Origin: Mallotus nudiflorus
Lineage: Eukaryota; Streptophyta; Magnoliopsida; Malpighiales; Euphorbiaceae
Assembly: GCA_947683625.1 (NCBI GenBank)
Contig: CANTUR010000285.1
Coordinates: forward strand, 1,054,001-1,118,000
Direction: 5' to 3'
Length of the DNA stretch: 64,000 nucleotides
Shown here: positions 11,073 through 23,568 of the stretch, in pieces
How the letters are laid out: each line of letters starts with the position of its first letter
Position numbering within the stretch: position 1 is the first letter of the stretch
Made by a program: the position numbers and the translations under genes
The notes under the pieces: generated by a model
Database searches by the model: none
Seen by the model: only the letters and a program-made list of their open reading frames with translations
Told to the model about the DNA's origin: nothing

Positions 11073-13007
11073 TGTAGACACTCAATTTTGGGATGATGAG
11101 TTATGGATGCGACAAAGGACTACAATGATGAAAATATCATAAATAGGTCCTCAATACTTGAAGTTTGAAGCCTCAAAAGTCTGGATGCATTTTTCAAAGA
11201 AAGAGTTTACTGTTTTTCAAGGATTGAATTGTAATACTTCTTAAGGACCTAATTGAAAAATTTAAATTCTTTTAAGAGTCTTTTTGTAATTAAATGTTTT
11301 AAAGTACGATCGAAATTATAGAATTCCGATCGAGATTGTAGAATTCCGATCAAAATTGTACTATTTTGATAAGAATTCTATAATTTCGATCAGAATTGTA
11401 CTATTCTGATCGGTTCCCGCACTGTTTTTCCAATTTTTTAATTTTTGAAAATATTTTTCCTGAATTTTGATTGGTTAAAAATTTTCTAAAATTTATTTTC
11501 AAGATTTTTAGAAAATAAAGTCCTTTTAAAATAAGAATTCTTAAGTACGTAGGATTAGGGTTTTTGACTCTTTTCCTATATAAGTATGGTTTAGACTCTT
11601 GAAGGGGGGCTCTCTCTTTAGACGATCTCTCTTTTCTTTGCTTAAAAAATTCTCTCTATATTTCTTCTCCATATTTTTTTGCTTTATAATATTTTTTTTA
11701 TTGAGATTTTCTTTGTTTTTTAAAGCAAGAGCAATAGACTTTTGAAGAGGAAGACATTAAGTTTTGAAGATCCATTAAAAGCAACGGTGATTGATAACAC
11801 TTTGAGGAGCTAATCAATACTGCATCCATTCAATCATCCCTTCTTCTACCTTTTTTTTAATTTGATTATTTAGTTTGATTCTAATTTTATTTAATTTTTA
11901 TTTTTATTTTATTTAAGCTCTAATCATTGTTTATTTTTTGTGTTTATGTTGGTGATTATGGAGGAAAACACATGATGATCATACTTGGAGAATCAAATCC
12001 ATAAGAGGTTCATGAATGGTCATGGATAAGACCTTGTAGAGATATAGTTTCTAGGGTTTTTTTATTATTTTTTATTTTATTACTTTATTTTATTTATATT
12101 TTTGGGGTTGTATTAATTATTATTATTATTTATTCTCAATAGATTATTGTAATAGCCCCAATAGTAGGAATAATGAAATTGTGCGTGGTTGTTTGTTTAT
12201 TTTGATTAATTGTCTAGTAAAATTAGGATTTTAATTGGGTAATTAATTAAAATCAGTGGTGGAATTAGATTAATTTAGGTTGCATGTTAATTAAAATTAG
12301 GATTTTTTAAAAGGAAATTAATTTAATTAGTTGTTTGATATTTAATTTAACTGTTTTGATATGTTTCATTTTTTTGGGTTTATTTATTTATTTTTATTTG
12401 TTTTGGGCCCTAGGTCCACATTAGGTTTTAACCTATTTAAATTTATTTTTTTTAGGTTTAATTAATTATAATTTGTAGATTTAGACCTATTTTTTAGAAT
12501 TAAAATAAATAGACTTAGGTTCATTTAATTAAAATTAAAAGGAATTAGTCTTTAGCTCACTTGTAAATTAAAACATATAGATTTAGTTCATTTAATTAAA
12601 ATGAATGTACATTAGACTAACTCAGGAATTATATGTTTGAATGAATGCATTATTTACTTGAATTTTCATGATTGGTTTGCCTTGGAGTTAATTGTTAGAA
12701 TAAGGGTTTATATGAAATTGCATGTAAATAGAGGATAATATAGTAATTCATGAAGTAATTCTAAAAGAACACAAGACTGAAAGAAGTTGGTATTCCGTAT
12801 CCAGAATTTCCTAGTTGTGGTGCTAGCTTTCTTTTAGGGAATCAAGTACCGCCTTTTCAATTTGTTCCAATTATTACCCTGGGTGGTGACTCCTCATCTC
12901 CACACCATGTCTTTGTGATAGTGGTTAGTGTGTTCTCTAGAGCCTTGAGCTCAAACAGTGTCGCGGTTGCTAAAATCTTGGACATGCGCTAAACCTCGCC
13001 GTCTATA
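11073..13007 (+). mobile_element. solo LTR, family A, copy 1 (1935 bp)
   Basis: The LTR begins TGTAGACAC and ends GCCGTCTATA, so the termini are TGTAGAC...GTCTATA (TG...TA). The flanks are a perfect 5-bp target duplication, ATACT at 11068-11072 and 13008-13012. A TATA box (TATATAAG) is at 11577-11584. Five 20-bp tandem units plus a partial one lie upstream of it (11307-11413). It shares most of its length with 37896-40015. No internal coding sequence is present. Confidence 0.92.
11307..11413 (+). repeat. 20-bp tandem repeat in the presumed U3 region of LTR A1
   Basis: Five units with exact 20-base spacing start at 11307, 11327, 11347, 11367 and 11387, followed by a partial unit. The consensus resembles CGATCRAAATTGTAGAATTC. 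The array lies about 165 bp upstream of the TATA box, a usual place for enhancer repeats in LTRs. Confidence 0.85.
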
Positions 13008-13266
13008 ATACTAAATAAGATATATTCATATTTTTTTCACTTATAAGTTAAACTGTTCATAATCTTTATGAAATTGTGTTCTTTATATGTGAATGTTATA
13101 TAGTATAAATGCCAAGTGATTTATGCTGGTGGTGGATGAAATGCTGCATTTATTTCCAAGGGAGTAATAAGTATAAACAAAAATTTTAAAATGTCAAGTG
13201 AAATTTATTAGGGAATTTATATTTTTGAGCATATACAAATGTTCATAATCTTTATTCTCCTTGTAG

Positions 13267-13985
13267 TGATGTTTATTGCTAGAAGTTAAACTATGGCAAT
13301 TTATGCAATATGTCATGGAAAGACTAAAAAACTTAGACTATTTCTAAGCTCTGCAAATCAAACCTCCATGCTTGATCTTTTCACAACAATTCTAGTTTTT
13401 TGTAATGGGTATAGGATTCCATATCAAATGGTAATTTAAGGTTTTCAATTCTTATGCAAGTTTATTATACAATTGTTTCTATTTTTAGTACTCTCTTTTG
13501 GTTGATTGATGCAGTTCATCCAATTAGAGTAAAACTTGGCAAGCCTTTAGATATGAGCTCAGTTATCAGGATTTTTATGATTATATGTATTGCATTGTAC
13601 TTTTTAATTAGTTATATTGTCTACTTACTCTTTGGTGATCAATCATGCCTGACATTCTTGTGAACTTTAATAAGAATTCTGGTATGCCAATGGGACAATT
13701 ACTTAATGACATTATTCAATTAAGCTATGCAATCTATATGATATTTGTATATCCTGTATGAACTTTTCATTGAGAGCTAACATAGATGAATTAATCTTCC
13801 CCAAAAGACCAACTTTGGCCATGGAAATTAGAACATTTGTATCTCTAACATGTTCACTACTAGCTATTACTTGTGCAATTCCAAATATCTAGTATTTTTT
13901 TCAGTTTAAGGGACAACTATAATTATTTTCCTATCATTTATTTTTCCAATGTTGATCATTCTGAGTTACCTTTATGCATTTTCAT
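13267..13985 (+). pseudogene. AVT6-type amino-acid transporter relic
   Basis: These are two exons of a degenerate multi-pass amino-acid transporter of the plant AVT6 (AAAP/SLC38-like) group, recognised from memory of the family. Exon a (13267-13430) follows an AG acceptor and carries a GKTKKLRLF stretch, then NQTSMLDLFTT. A GT donor at 13431 and GCAG acceptor at 13511-13514 bound an 84-bp intron. Exon b (from 13515) reads HPIRVKLGKPLDMSS, then a membrane segment ending YLLFGDQ. After a frame change come MPDILVNF and QLLNDIIQLSYAIYM, then after another the NIDELIFPKRP and CAIPNI blocks. A Trp-to-stop (TAG) and a further shift follow near YFFQF. The N-terminal half and C-terminal tail are not found. 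Keeping an intron argues against a processed copy. Confidence 0.8.
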
Positions 13986-16904
13986 GTTTAATGCTCATTA
14001 CTATACTAAGCAAATATTAATTATTTTAAGTATGTTTCTAATATGTGCAAATACGGGCCACTCTTACCCAATATAGGCTTTTAATTATCAAGTCAGTCTG
14101 ATTAATTTAGCTAATTAATAATCTAAAGCTTTCTCACTTTCTTTTTAATTGTAGAAAACCAAGATAGTTATAAGCAACATGATATGTGATTATACTGGTT
14201 GTACTTTTTCTTTTATTTAACATCATAGTATTTAGACAAATCAGTAAGGTGGATTTTTTTGCTTCTTTTTGTTTGTCAAGAACTTTGGTTATTGAACTTA
14301 CATCTGGTTGTCTTCATTATGCTTATGTCCTTACCATGATATATGAATACCATGAGTTTTGCCCAATCATTTTCCCTAGAGTTGCTTGAGTAATGTGAAC
14401 CAACATTCTTTGATGTCCTTGGTGAAAGCACTAAGCTGAAGCTTTTTAACTAAAGTCAATGAAGCTTGGTCTTTGAGGATTCATACCAGAATCTAAATTG
14501 TCATGAAAAGGCAATAACATGTAGTCAGAGGTGCTTGGCTTTCCATTACCCACATCTTATATATCCATTTATGGTGTAAAAGGCTTATATGCTTTGCTCA
14601 TTGAATTTCTGCCTCTAGCAAATAGGAACCTATCATAATTATTATCAGGTTAGTCTCCTCCCTATAAGCTTTCATTTTATAGCATGTGAACAGTCATTTA
14701 ACAAAAAATGCTAAATTTCATTGATGTCATTGAGGTTTTAGACATAACATCTATGTATGAAATTCTTCTTTTTATGATTATATTTTAATTACATTTTTTT
14801 TATTTTGATGTTAAGCCTTTTATAATTTTTATTTTTTTTGTAAGTGTGGGGTTTCATGGAGTTCTTAATAGTATGCTAATTTGGGAGGATAGCTTATCAA
14901 TGACTTGGGCATGTTTGCTTCTGTTAATTAGTGTAAGTAATGCTCTTTCTCAATTTATGGACTTTATAGATGAATAATAAGGAATTGTATAGGGGATTAC
15001 ATGTCTTTTAGCTATTATTCATTAACAAAAGGAATTTTAAATGATGGAAGCATAGATTCATAACACAAATATCTTCCAATATACCATCTTAAATTTTCGT
15101 TTATGCTAAAAATTATTGTTTAGTAGAATAGATGAATTGCTATATGAATGAGGAAAAGTTTTATCCTAGTTTTGATTTTGGACATGAGTTAGAGCTTGCA
15201 TCAAACATGGTTTATGTTGGTGTATTTCTTCGATGAAGTGGCTTGCTTTTAAAATTTTTCTTTTTAGAAGTTTAAGCTAATTACATAAGGTTTATTCTTT
15301 GTGATTTTTTATGGATAGAATAAGCATCCCACAATTTGGATTTTCGTTGGTGGTTTTTTTGGCTTTTAATTTACTGGGGACTTATAGTTGAATTATCCAT
15401 TTTTCATATAGCTATTGTTAGTTATAGTTGAATTATCTACATCTTATATAGTAGTTTTTACCTACCTCTATGGCTATAATGATTCTAATTAGTATATTGC
15501 TCAGTCAAACCTTTTTACTGGAAATGTTCACCGAGTGGTGTTTTATATGCTACACAAGTACATAAACAACCATTACCATCTAAAGGCAAAGTTGTGTGCC
15601 ATTCTTTGACTCAAATATTAATAGTGGACCTGTTGTGAGATTAAATATCTATAAAGCATTTTTGCTATGTGCCATTAAGTTCCATTGTTACATTTCTGAG
15701 ATGTAAGTCTGCAAACTATAACCATGATTCCATTTAAAAATCATTAAGAAGTCCTTTAGGTATGCAATATTTTCTTCATTGTTATTACTTGGGCTAATCA
15801 CATGCATGTCTTGATGAATGTTGTCATGTTGATTAGATCTCTTTAAGCATCTTATGTTAAACACAAACTAGCTTCCCTTCACCAACATGGTATGCTCATC
15901 TTTAACTACTTTAGTATGTTACTGGTGCATGATTTTTAATTTAATTATCAGGTAAATTGGTTTTGTTCATAGTGATTATAATATGCTAGCAACTAGCTCT
16001 CTTCTTTTTCCCTGTAAATAACAACACTATTAATTCTATAAGTTATATCGTTTCTTCAATTACATCCTATAAAATTTTTTTACAACTAAATTCTATAAGA
16101 TTTAAAAAAACTTTATATTAGTCCATTCCATTAGTCAAAGCAATTTTCTATTAGTCAATCTTCAAAATCAAACTTCTTTTTTACATTTCAGTCCTAAAAT
16201 TATATAAAAAAAATTATTTTTGATATTTTAAATAAATGCAAATACAGATCCAATATATTTTGGATATTTTAAATAAATATTATATTCTCTATATATTTAA
16301 TTTACTCATTTAATTATTTTTCATTTTATAATAAAAATTTTAAAAATATAATTTCTTTCGTGCAAAGTGCAAGTTGATGTCTAGTTTTTATTAATAAAGT
16401 GTGTTTGGTTCAAAGTTAATTTTTAATTTTGGTAAAAAAAACCTTTTGATATTTAAGAAAATAATGATGAGGGAGTATTTTAATAATTTTGAAAATATAA
16501 ACTTAGAAGTTATGGTATTCTTTTGAAAATTCTAACCATTTTATTAGAATTTGATTTAGTTATAATCAATTTCACAAATTTAAAAAATTAGAATTGCAGA
16601 CGAATTCTACAATATATTCATTTAAACCAAAGACACATTATTAAAAAATTGCAAATGAATTTCATAATTCATTTATACCACACTTTGAGTTGAAACAGTT
16701 ACCAACTAGTTTAGCAAGAAAAATCTTAATTCTAGGATTAATACAATTATAATCATAAAAAATTTATAATCACAAACTACATATATAAAAAATAAGATAA
16801 CATATATGGATTCTAATCATATTTGAACTAGGAAAAAAAATCCAAGCCATAAATATTGGCATGTATGGGATATCAATTAGACTTCACATGACTATGATGT
16901 AAAA
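13986..16904. other. AT-rich stretch without recognised gene
   Basis: No convincing exon beyond the transporter relic. Short frames at 14186-14389 and elsewhere lack family resemblance. The segment 16330-16640 resembles part of 44000-44280 and may be a decayed MITE (listed separately). Confidence 0.4.
16397..16643. mobile_element. possible decayed MITE
   Basis: A left-end GTGTGTTTGGTTCAAA-like sequence and a right-end AAACCAAAGACAC-like sequence form an imperfect terminal inverted repeat around about 250 bases of AT-rich DNA. The interior (about 16530-16610) resembles 44128-44210. The ends are short and no target duplication is clear, so this is tentative. Confidence 0.3.
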
Positions 16905-18404
16905 TAGGGCTGTGCATTTTCCATCCAAACCGATTAGACCATCTGAATTGAACCAAAATTGTGACAACGGTTCGGTCTACCAAAATTCATAGAGGCCAGT
17001 TCAGTTTAAGAGTGGATGGATTTTGGATTTTGGAAAAATGGGTTGAGGTGGATTTCCAAATATCTAACCCATATGAATTTCTGAATTCTTTAATACTAAA
17101 TGGCACTATTTTAAATATTAGGGTTAGTATATAAAAACTCTTTATAACACTAACCCTAAGTCACTTCCCTTCCCCCTCTCTCTCACTGCCACCCCCTTAG
17201 AGACTTCTCCTCTCTTTCTCATCTCTTTTATATTCTTTAAACAAAACCTAACCCTAATTTCTTTAGTTTTCTTTCACTCTTTAAACAAAACCTAAACCTA
17301 ATTTCACCTATTTCATCTCTTCATATCCCTCCCTACTCTAAGTCTTAGCCTCTCAGAGGCTCCCATATCAAACAGGTTTAAAGCTTCAGTCTCATCGATC
17401 TTCATTCTTTTTCAAGGTCTAATTCATTGATTTGTTTATATCTCCATAGTTTATACCCTTGAGTGATATAGATATTGTTTGATTGTTGATTTTATTTTTA
17501 TTTTTATTTTTTTAATGTCAGTGTGAATTTTTTTCACACTTTTAGTGTTAATCTATGTATGAATCTCATTTTTGATGTGAGATCTTAAGGTGGAAGCTAG
17601 TAAGCCACTCCTTTGACACTTGACAGAGATAAAATCAACAAGCAAAGTCTCTAAACCCTTTGCTCATGATCAAATAAGTGGTAACAACTCTATGTTATTA
17701 TAGATTTGTGTAAATATTGAACTGATTTGCGTAAATAAATATATATTTTTTATTTAAAGTGTATTTATATTTTTTATTTCATATTTTTATAATGTTAAAC
17801 TTTTTTGATTTGATTTCTCATTTGAATAGATAATATATTTTTTTTATAGATTTTTCATTTGATTAAATAATATATTTTTTGCAATATTTTTTATATTTAT
17901 CTTTGATATTTTATATTTTTTTTAACAAATGCATTTTTTTATGTCATAGATGTGTCTCTATTTGGTTAAGTGGTTAACAAAAAATTTGATTTACAAAATA
18001 AATATTTTATTTTATTTTATTATGGCTCTCTCTGTTTGGTGTTATATGCTAATATTGTGTTTATTGTTCATTTGTTTTCTTGCATCATACATGGAACCTT
18101 TTCGAAGTGTAGATCTCAAATTAAGATCTAAGTTGGAAGTTGTTGCCTGTTAATATAAACATAAGAAGGTGGAAGCTGTTGAGATCTCTAATTATTCTGT
18201 CACTTAAGTTTAGTTGATATTTAAATCTTTGTAAAGGTATTGTTATTAATGTTGTTGGCTCGTTGATTTTATTTTATTTTGTTTTTTAATTAAATATAAA
18301 ATCTTGTTTATTGAATGGGAACTCTACTGATTGACGTTCTATTGTATTTTTTTTTATGTTGGTAAATGGACATTGCTGCTAGATCTGGTAGTGGCAGTGG
18401 TAAC

Positions 18405-18623
18405 TGAAGAATAAAATTTAGAGAAAAGAAGAAAAAATTCAAGAGAAATATGTTTTCATATATTAATAAAAGAGAGGTTACAACCCTTATATATACACAT
18501 AGGAAACCTATTCACATCTTAATTAGGAATAGAATAACATCCTAAATAAAATAAAGACTTTATTCCTAATTGTATACAAATATTTACTTCCTAATGTATA
18601 CAATCAAAGTATTTAATTCCTCA
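18405..18623 (-). repeat. 3' LTR of the short-LTR copia element
   Basis: 219 bp. In element orientation it starts TGAGGAATTAAATAC and ends TTATTCTTCA. It pairs with 23329-23547 at the same length. Confidence 0.92.
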
Positions 18624-18633
18624 AAACTCTCCC

Positions 18634-21600
18634 TCAAGTTAGTGAGTGTATGTCAATCATTCCTAACTTGCCAAGTGAGTTGTAGAACGATTTTCTAGAT
18701 ACAACCTTTATGAGGATGTTAGCTAGTTGAGTATGAGAAGAAACAAATGGAAGATTAATTGTTGCTTGATTCAGATAATCTTTGATGAAATGCCTGTTAA
18801 CCTCCATATGCTTAGTTCGATAATGTTGAACCGGGTTATTTACAATTGTTATGGCTACCTTATTATCATAATATAACAACATAGGCTTCGGATGTTTTGG
18901 CCCTAGATCCTAAACAATTTGCCTTATCCATGGAAACTCACACACTCCATAAGCCATTCCTCTAAACTCAGCTTCAGCACTCGACCTTGCTATGACTTTC
19001 TATTTCTTACTCCTTAAAGTGACTAAATTCTTTCCAAAAAACGTAAAGTACCCAAATGTTGATTTTTGATCAGTTTGATCTCCAGACCAATAAGCATTTG
19101 TATAACTAATAACTTCATAATCCTTATTTCTCCCAAAGAATAAACCTTTGCCTGGAGAAGACTTTAAATATTTTAATACTCGGTATACTGTACCCATATG
19201 TTCTTTACTCGGAGAATGCATGAATTGACTTACAATAATTAATACATAAGCAATATCTGATCAAGTATGAGATAAGTAAATCAAATTTCCTGCCAGCCTT
19301 TAATACTGATCTTTATCAGTTGGGACTTGATCTCCTAGGATTGATAGTCCATGGTCAACTTTAATTAGAGTCTCGGTTGGCTTACAATTAAGCATGTCTG
19401 TGTCTGTCAGTAGATACATTACATATTTTTGTTGGCAGAGGGAAATCTCTTGAGTTGATCTTTCAACTTCAATCCTAAAAAAATACTTCAAGTTTAAACT
19501 TGGTTGCTAACTGTGTTTGTAAGATTGTTGTCTCACTCTAATCATTTCTAGTGACCACTATATCATTAACATACATAATCAGAGTAGTGACTTAACCTAA
19601 CTTTTGTTTGATGAATAGCGTATGGTCAGCATCACTTTGCTTATAATCGAGCTTCTTTAAAAAAGTTGAGAGGCATTCAAACCATGCTTGAGGCAATTAC
19701 TTGAGTCCATACGATGCCCTTTTTAGTTTGCACACTTAGTTAGTACATCTTATTCCGGGTGGTGGATCCATATACACTTCTTCATCTATGGTTTCATTAA
19801 CAAGAGCATTCTTTACATCAAATTACTATAGTGAAAAGTCTAGGTTAGCAGCTAAGGAAATAAGAACTTAGATGGTGTTCATTTTTTGCCACTGGAGCAG
19901 ATGTATCTTTATAGTCAATTCCACACTTCTAAGTATATCCCTTTACTACCAACCGAGCTTTATATCAATTAATGCTTCCATCTGGATTGAGTTTGACAAT
20001 AAATATCCACTTGTATCCCACCATTTTCTTTCCTTCAGGGAGTGGAACAAGATCCCATGTGTAGTTCTTCTGTAATGCCTTTATTTTATCATTTATGGCT
20101 TTCTTCTAATCTGGATTAGCTAAAGCCTTTTGCAAATTACTCAGAATAGATATAGTAGATAATTGATTCACAGTATATGCATGAGATTTATACAAATGGC
20201 TAGTTAGTATGAAATTATTGATAAGATATTTAGTTTTGGTATGAAGGTCTAGATCATATTATTTATTTGGAATCCCTCTATTGATTCTAGAAGGATAATA
20301 AGGCTTGGTATTTAGAGTTACTAGGGGAGACGAGTTTACCTTATTGTGCACATCTGAAGTTTTTTCAGCTTTCAGTATGGGCTAGGAAGATGTACTATCT
20401 TGATTTGTTTTAGGTCTGAGCAAGATACTTAGATTATCATCAATTGTCCATCTAGATGAGATGCTTAGACCAGTCGAAACATTAGAGATACTCAAAACAC
20501 TTGGAACTTCAGATGTTTATCTAGGTAAGATGCTTAGCACATCTGAGATGCTCAGAATGCTTGGAATATCTAAGATGCTCAGAGTACTATCTTAAAGATG
20601 CTTAGAATTTTCTCCCCATGAAGAGAGCACTTGGATTGAGTGAAGAAGGGAGCATTTTCATGGAATTGAACATCTTGAGTTACATGCATTTTCTTTGCAT
20701 TCAAATCATTACATTGATATCCCTTTTATAGCATACCAACAAAGATACATCGAGTAGCTCGAGGATCTAATTTACTGAGTTTCTGATGAACATATATTGA
20801 GCATCCAAAGATTTAGGGTTTAAAATTATTAAGAGGTGGAGAAATGACAAGTTCCTAAAGTTTCTGAAGAGGCATTTTGAAATTAAGTACTCTTGATGGA
20901 GTCCAGTTTATAAGATATATAGTGGATCAAAAAACCTCTCCCTAGTATTCTCAAGGAATTCATATCAAACAATGATGCTCAGATAACTTCCAAGAACTGT
21001 TGATTCTTTTATTTGGCTATACCATTCTGTTGGGGAGTGCTAGCATAGGATGTTTGGTGGAGAATGCCATGCTTGTGGCAAAAATCTTTAAAAGCCAAGT
21101 TAAGATACTCCCCACCATTATCAGACTGTAAAACTTGGATTTTACTCTGGTATTACATAACCACCATTTTGTACAGGACCCAGAAAGCAGAGCACACATC
21201 TCCCTTATTTGAAAGTAGTGATACCCAAGTCATCTAAGTACATTCATCGATAAACATTACAAAATATCGAGCACCAGATAGAGTAGAAATCTGAGCAGGT
21301 TCCCATATATCATAATGAATAGTCATAAATGGAATTGAATTTTTATTATAACTCAATACATAAGAAATTCGGTGGCTTTTTGCTAATTCACAAATATCAC
21401 ACTTGAATTCAGAATCTATGGTCTTAAAAAATAATTCTGATTTTATTTGTTTAAGATACTGAAAAGAAAGATGACTAAGATGACGATGTCACAAAATAAC
21501 TTGGTCTTTAACCGAGTAACTTCTACTAACCCTAATGACTTGACTTGACTTTTAACTCAAATTACCATGTAAATCAAGATTGTACAACTTTTCATATTTA

Positions 21601-23226
21601 ACATCAGAGCTAAGAATCCGGTGTGTTGCAATGTTCTGAAATACATAATAATTAGGCCAAAATTTGATAGTGCAATTTAAGGTTTCAGTGATTTGGCCAA
21701 TAGATAGTAGATTAAAAGAAAGTTATGGAATAATAAGAACAATATCTAGATTTAGAGAGTTAAAGTTAGATATTGATCCTTCATAAGTGATTGGTGTTAT
21801 ACCTCCATCAGTAGTCAGGATATTTTATTGGGCTGATGGTTGGATGTATTTAAAATGGAGTAGCATCACTCCATAAGCATATTACCTGCCTTTAAACAAT
21901 ATTTTCCTAGCTGGGCCAGATTTGAAATTTAATAATGCTCAGAGTGAAGTACTATAGAAGGATCCACCTCTTGATCTCAAGTCTAGTTATGCATATGTGC
22001 AGAGGGATCACAACTAGCAACATAAAATGGAAGAGCATAAGATTCTACCGGACCATGCAGTACTTGTAGTAGCTTACATTTATACTTAGTTCAAAGGGAA
22101 AGTACTGAGTAAGTCCATCACATACACTTTTACTCATTGTGGTGAAGTTGGACACTCCAAGGAATGGTGTTATGAAATTTTAGGATATTTAGAATGATGG
22201 GATTTCAATAGAAAGCCTGATAAGAAGCTCGACAAAACTATAATTGCCACCTCTAATGCAACATTGGGTATGAAAAATATTACTCGAAATAATAACATTA
22301 GGTATGAAAAATCTTAGTCAAAATAATAAATGGATTATTGATACAAGTGCTACTGATCATATGAAAAACTCCACTCACCCTTCTTACGAGGCTTTTTATT
22401 AAAATCCCACCATTGGATATCCTACAATTTCATAGCACCATTCCTTAGAGTGCCCAACTTCGCCACAATGAGTACAAGTGTATATGATGGACTTACTTGG
22501 TACTTTCCCTTTGAATTGGGGAAGAGTTTGAGCTACTATAAGTATTGCATGGTTTGGCAGAATCTTTGGCTCTTCCATCATATGTTATTGGTTGTGATCC
22601 CTCTACACATATGCATAACTAGACTCGAGATCAAGAGGTGGATCCTTTTATAGTACTTCACTTCGAGCATTATTAAATTTTGAATCCAGCCTAGCTAGGA
22701 AAATACGTGTTCAAAGCCTGGTAATATACTTATGGAGTGATACTACTCCGTTAACATCCTCCCCTCGAGCATAAGTCTAGGCATCAATTTTCTAAAATAT
22801 TCTAAGGTAACAACCTACCATTTTGACGTGTAGTGGATGATTTTCAATTTAATTGGAACAATTGAGTTTCATTAGATCCATTATAGAAAATTTTTGAACA
22901 ACATTCCATATATCTTTTATTATTGGAAGATGGATGAATCTTTGCATCAATGCCAGACTCATGGAATCAATTAGCCAAATTTTAACTTGGTTATTATCAA
23001 TAAGCCAAGTCTCCAAAGCTTTATTTACTATTGGTGTTTTTAGTGTTGTGCCAATAAGGAAACTAAATTTATTTTTGGCTCTAATTTACATCTCCATAAG
23101 TTGTGACCATAGAGGCTAGTTTGTATCATCAAGAATAACTTCCATAGGAAAGGGAGAATTATCTTGAAGAGTTTGAATAAAATTGGGTGTTCCATAGGAT
23201 ACGATGGATGTGTTTTCAGTGGTCAT
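18634..23226 (-). pseudogene. copia gag-pol of the short-LTR element
   Basis: The polyprotein would supply capsid, protease, integrase, RT and RNase H. The start is ATG at 23226 (MTTENTSIVSYG). The nucleocapsid zinc knuckle CTHCGEVGHSKEWC lies at about 22450-22490. GAG-pre-integrase and integrase run from about 21650 to 20850, including SDNGGEY and STPQQNGIAK. RT spans about 20100-19300, with the active site reading YVND at 19562-19573 instead of YVDD. RNase H is at 19221-18634 (SSAEAEFRGMAYG, then YDNKVAITIVNNP). The linker between integrase and RT has LSI-type repeats near 20430-20600. Many stops and shifts are present, and the protease segment is inverted. The lineage within copia was not fixed. 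Confidence 0.88.
21857..22749. repeat. inverted duplication of the nucleocapsid region inside the copia element
   Basis: Arms 21857-22227 (plus reading) and 22380-22749 (minus reading) are diverged copies of the same gag/zinc-knuckle sequence, about 370 bp each, around a 152-bp spacer. In the spacer the protease motif reads on the plus strand (WIIDTSATDHM at about 22332-22364), although the rest of the element is minus. So the NC-protease junction is present inverted, and NC is present twice. Confidence 0.88.
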
Positions 23227-23328
23227 GGTTTTAAAAATTTAAGGGATTCAAAGGATAAGAGAAAAAAATACGATTTCAAAAATTCAATATAAAAAAAATC
23301 CAATTTCAATGGGTACACTTTGATACCA

Positions 23329-23547
23329 TAAAGAATAAAATTCAGAGAAAAGAAGAGAAAATTCAAGGGAAATATGTTTTCATATATTCATAAAAGAGAG
23401 GTTACAACCCTTATATATATACATAGGAAACCTATTCATATTCTAATTAGGAATAGAATAACATCCTAAATAAAATAAAGACTTTATTCCTAATTGTATA
23501 CAAATATTTACTTCCTAATATATAAAATCAAAATATTTACTTCCTCA
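23329..23547 (-). repeat. 5' LTR of the short-LTR copia element
   Basis: 219 bp, next to the initiator Met-tRNA primer site at 23321-23328. In element orientation it starts TGAGGAAGTAAATA. Its inner end is TTTA rather than TTCA, a C-to-T change relative to the other copy. Confidence 0.92.
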
Positions 23548-23568
23548 ATAATAACCCTACTGCCATTG

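Larger units (their letters stand above)
18405..23547 (-). mobile_element. Ty1/copia element with short LTRs, complete length (5.14 kb)
   Basis: Both LTRs are 219 bp (18405-18623 and 23329-23547) and differ at about 13 sites by my count, roughly 6%. In minus orientation the primer site TGGTATCA (complement at 23321-23328) abuts the 5' LTR and matches initiator Met-tRNA. A purine tract (GAGGGAGAGT) sits next to the 3' LTR near 18624-18637. The domain order is gag, integrase, RT, RNase H, with the protease segment inverted. The target duplication is unclear (GTAAC on the left, ATAAC a few bases off on the right). It lies in the hAT transposase gene. Confidence 0.9.
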
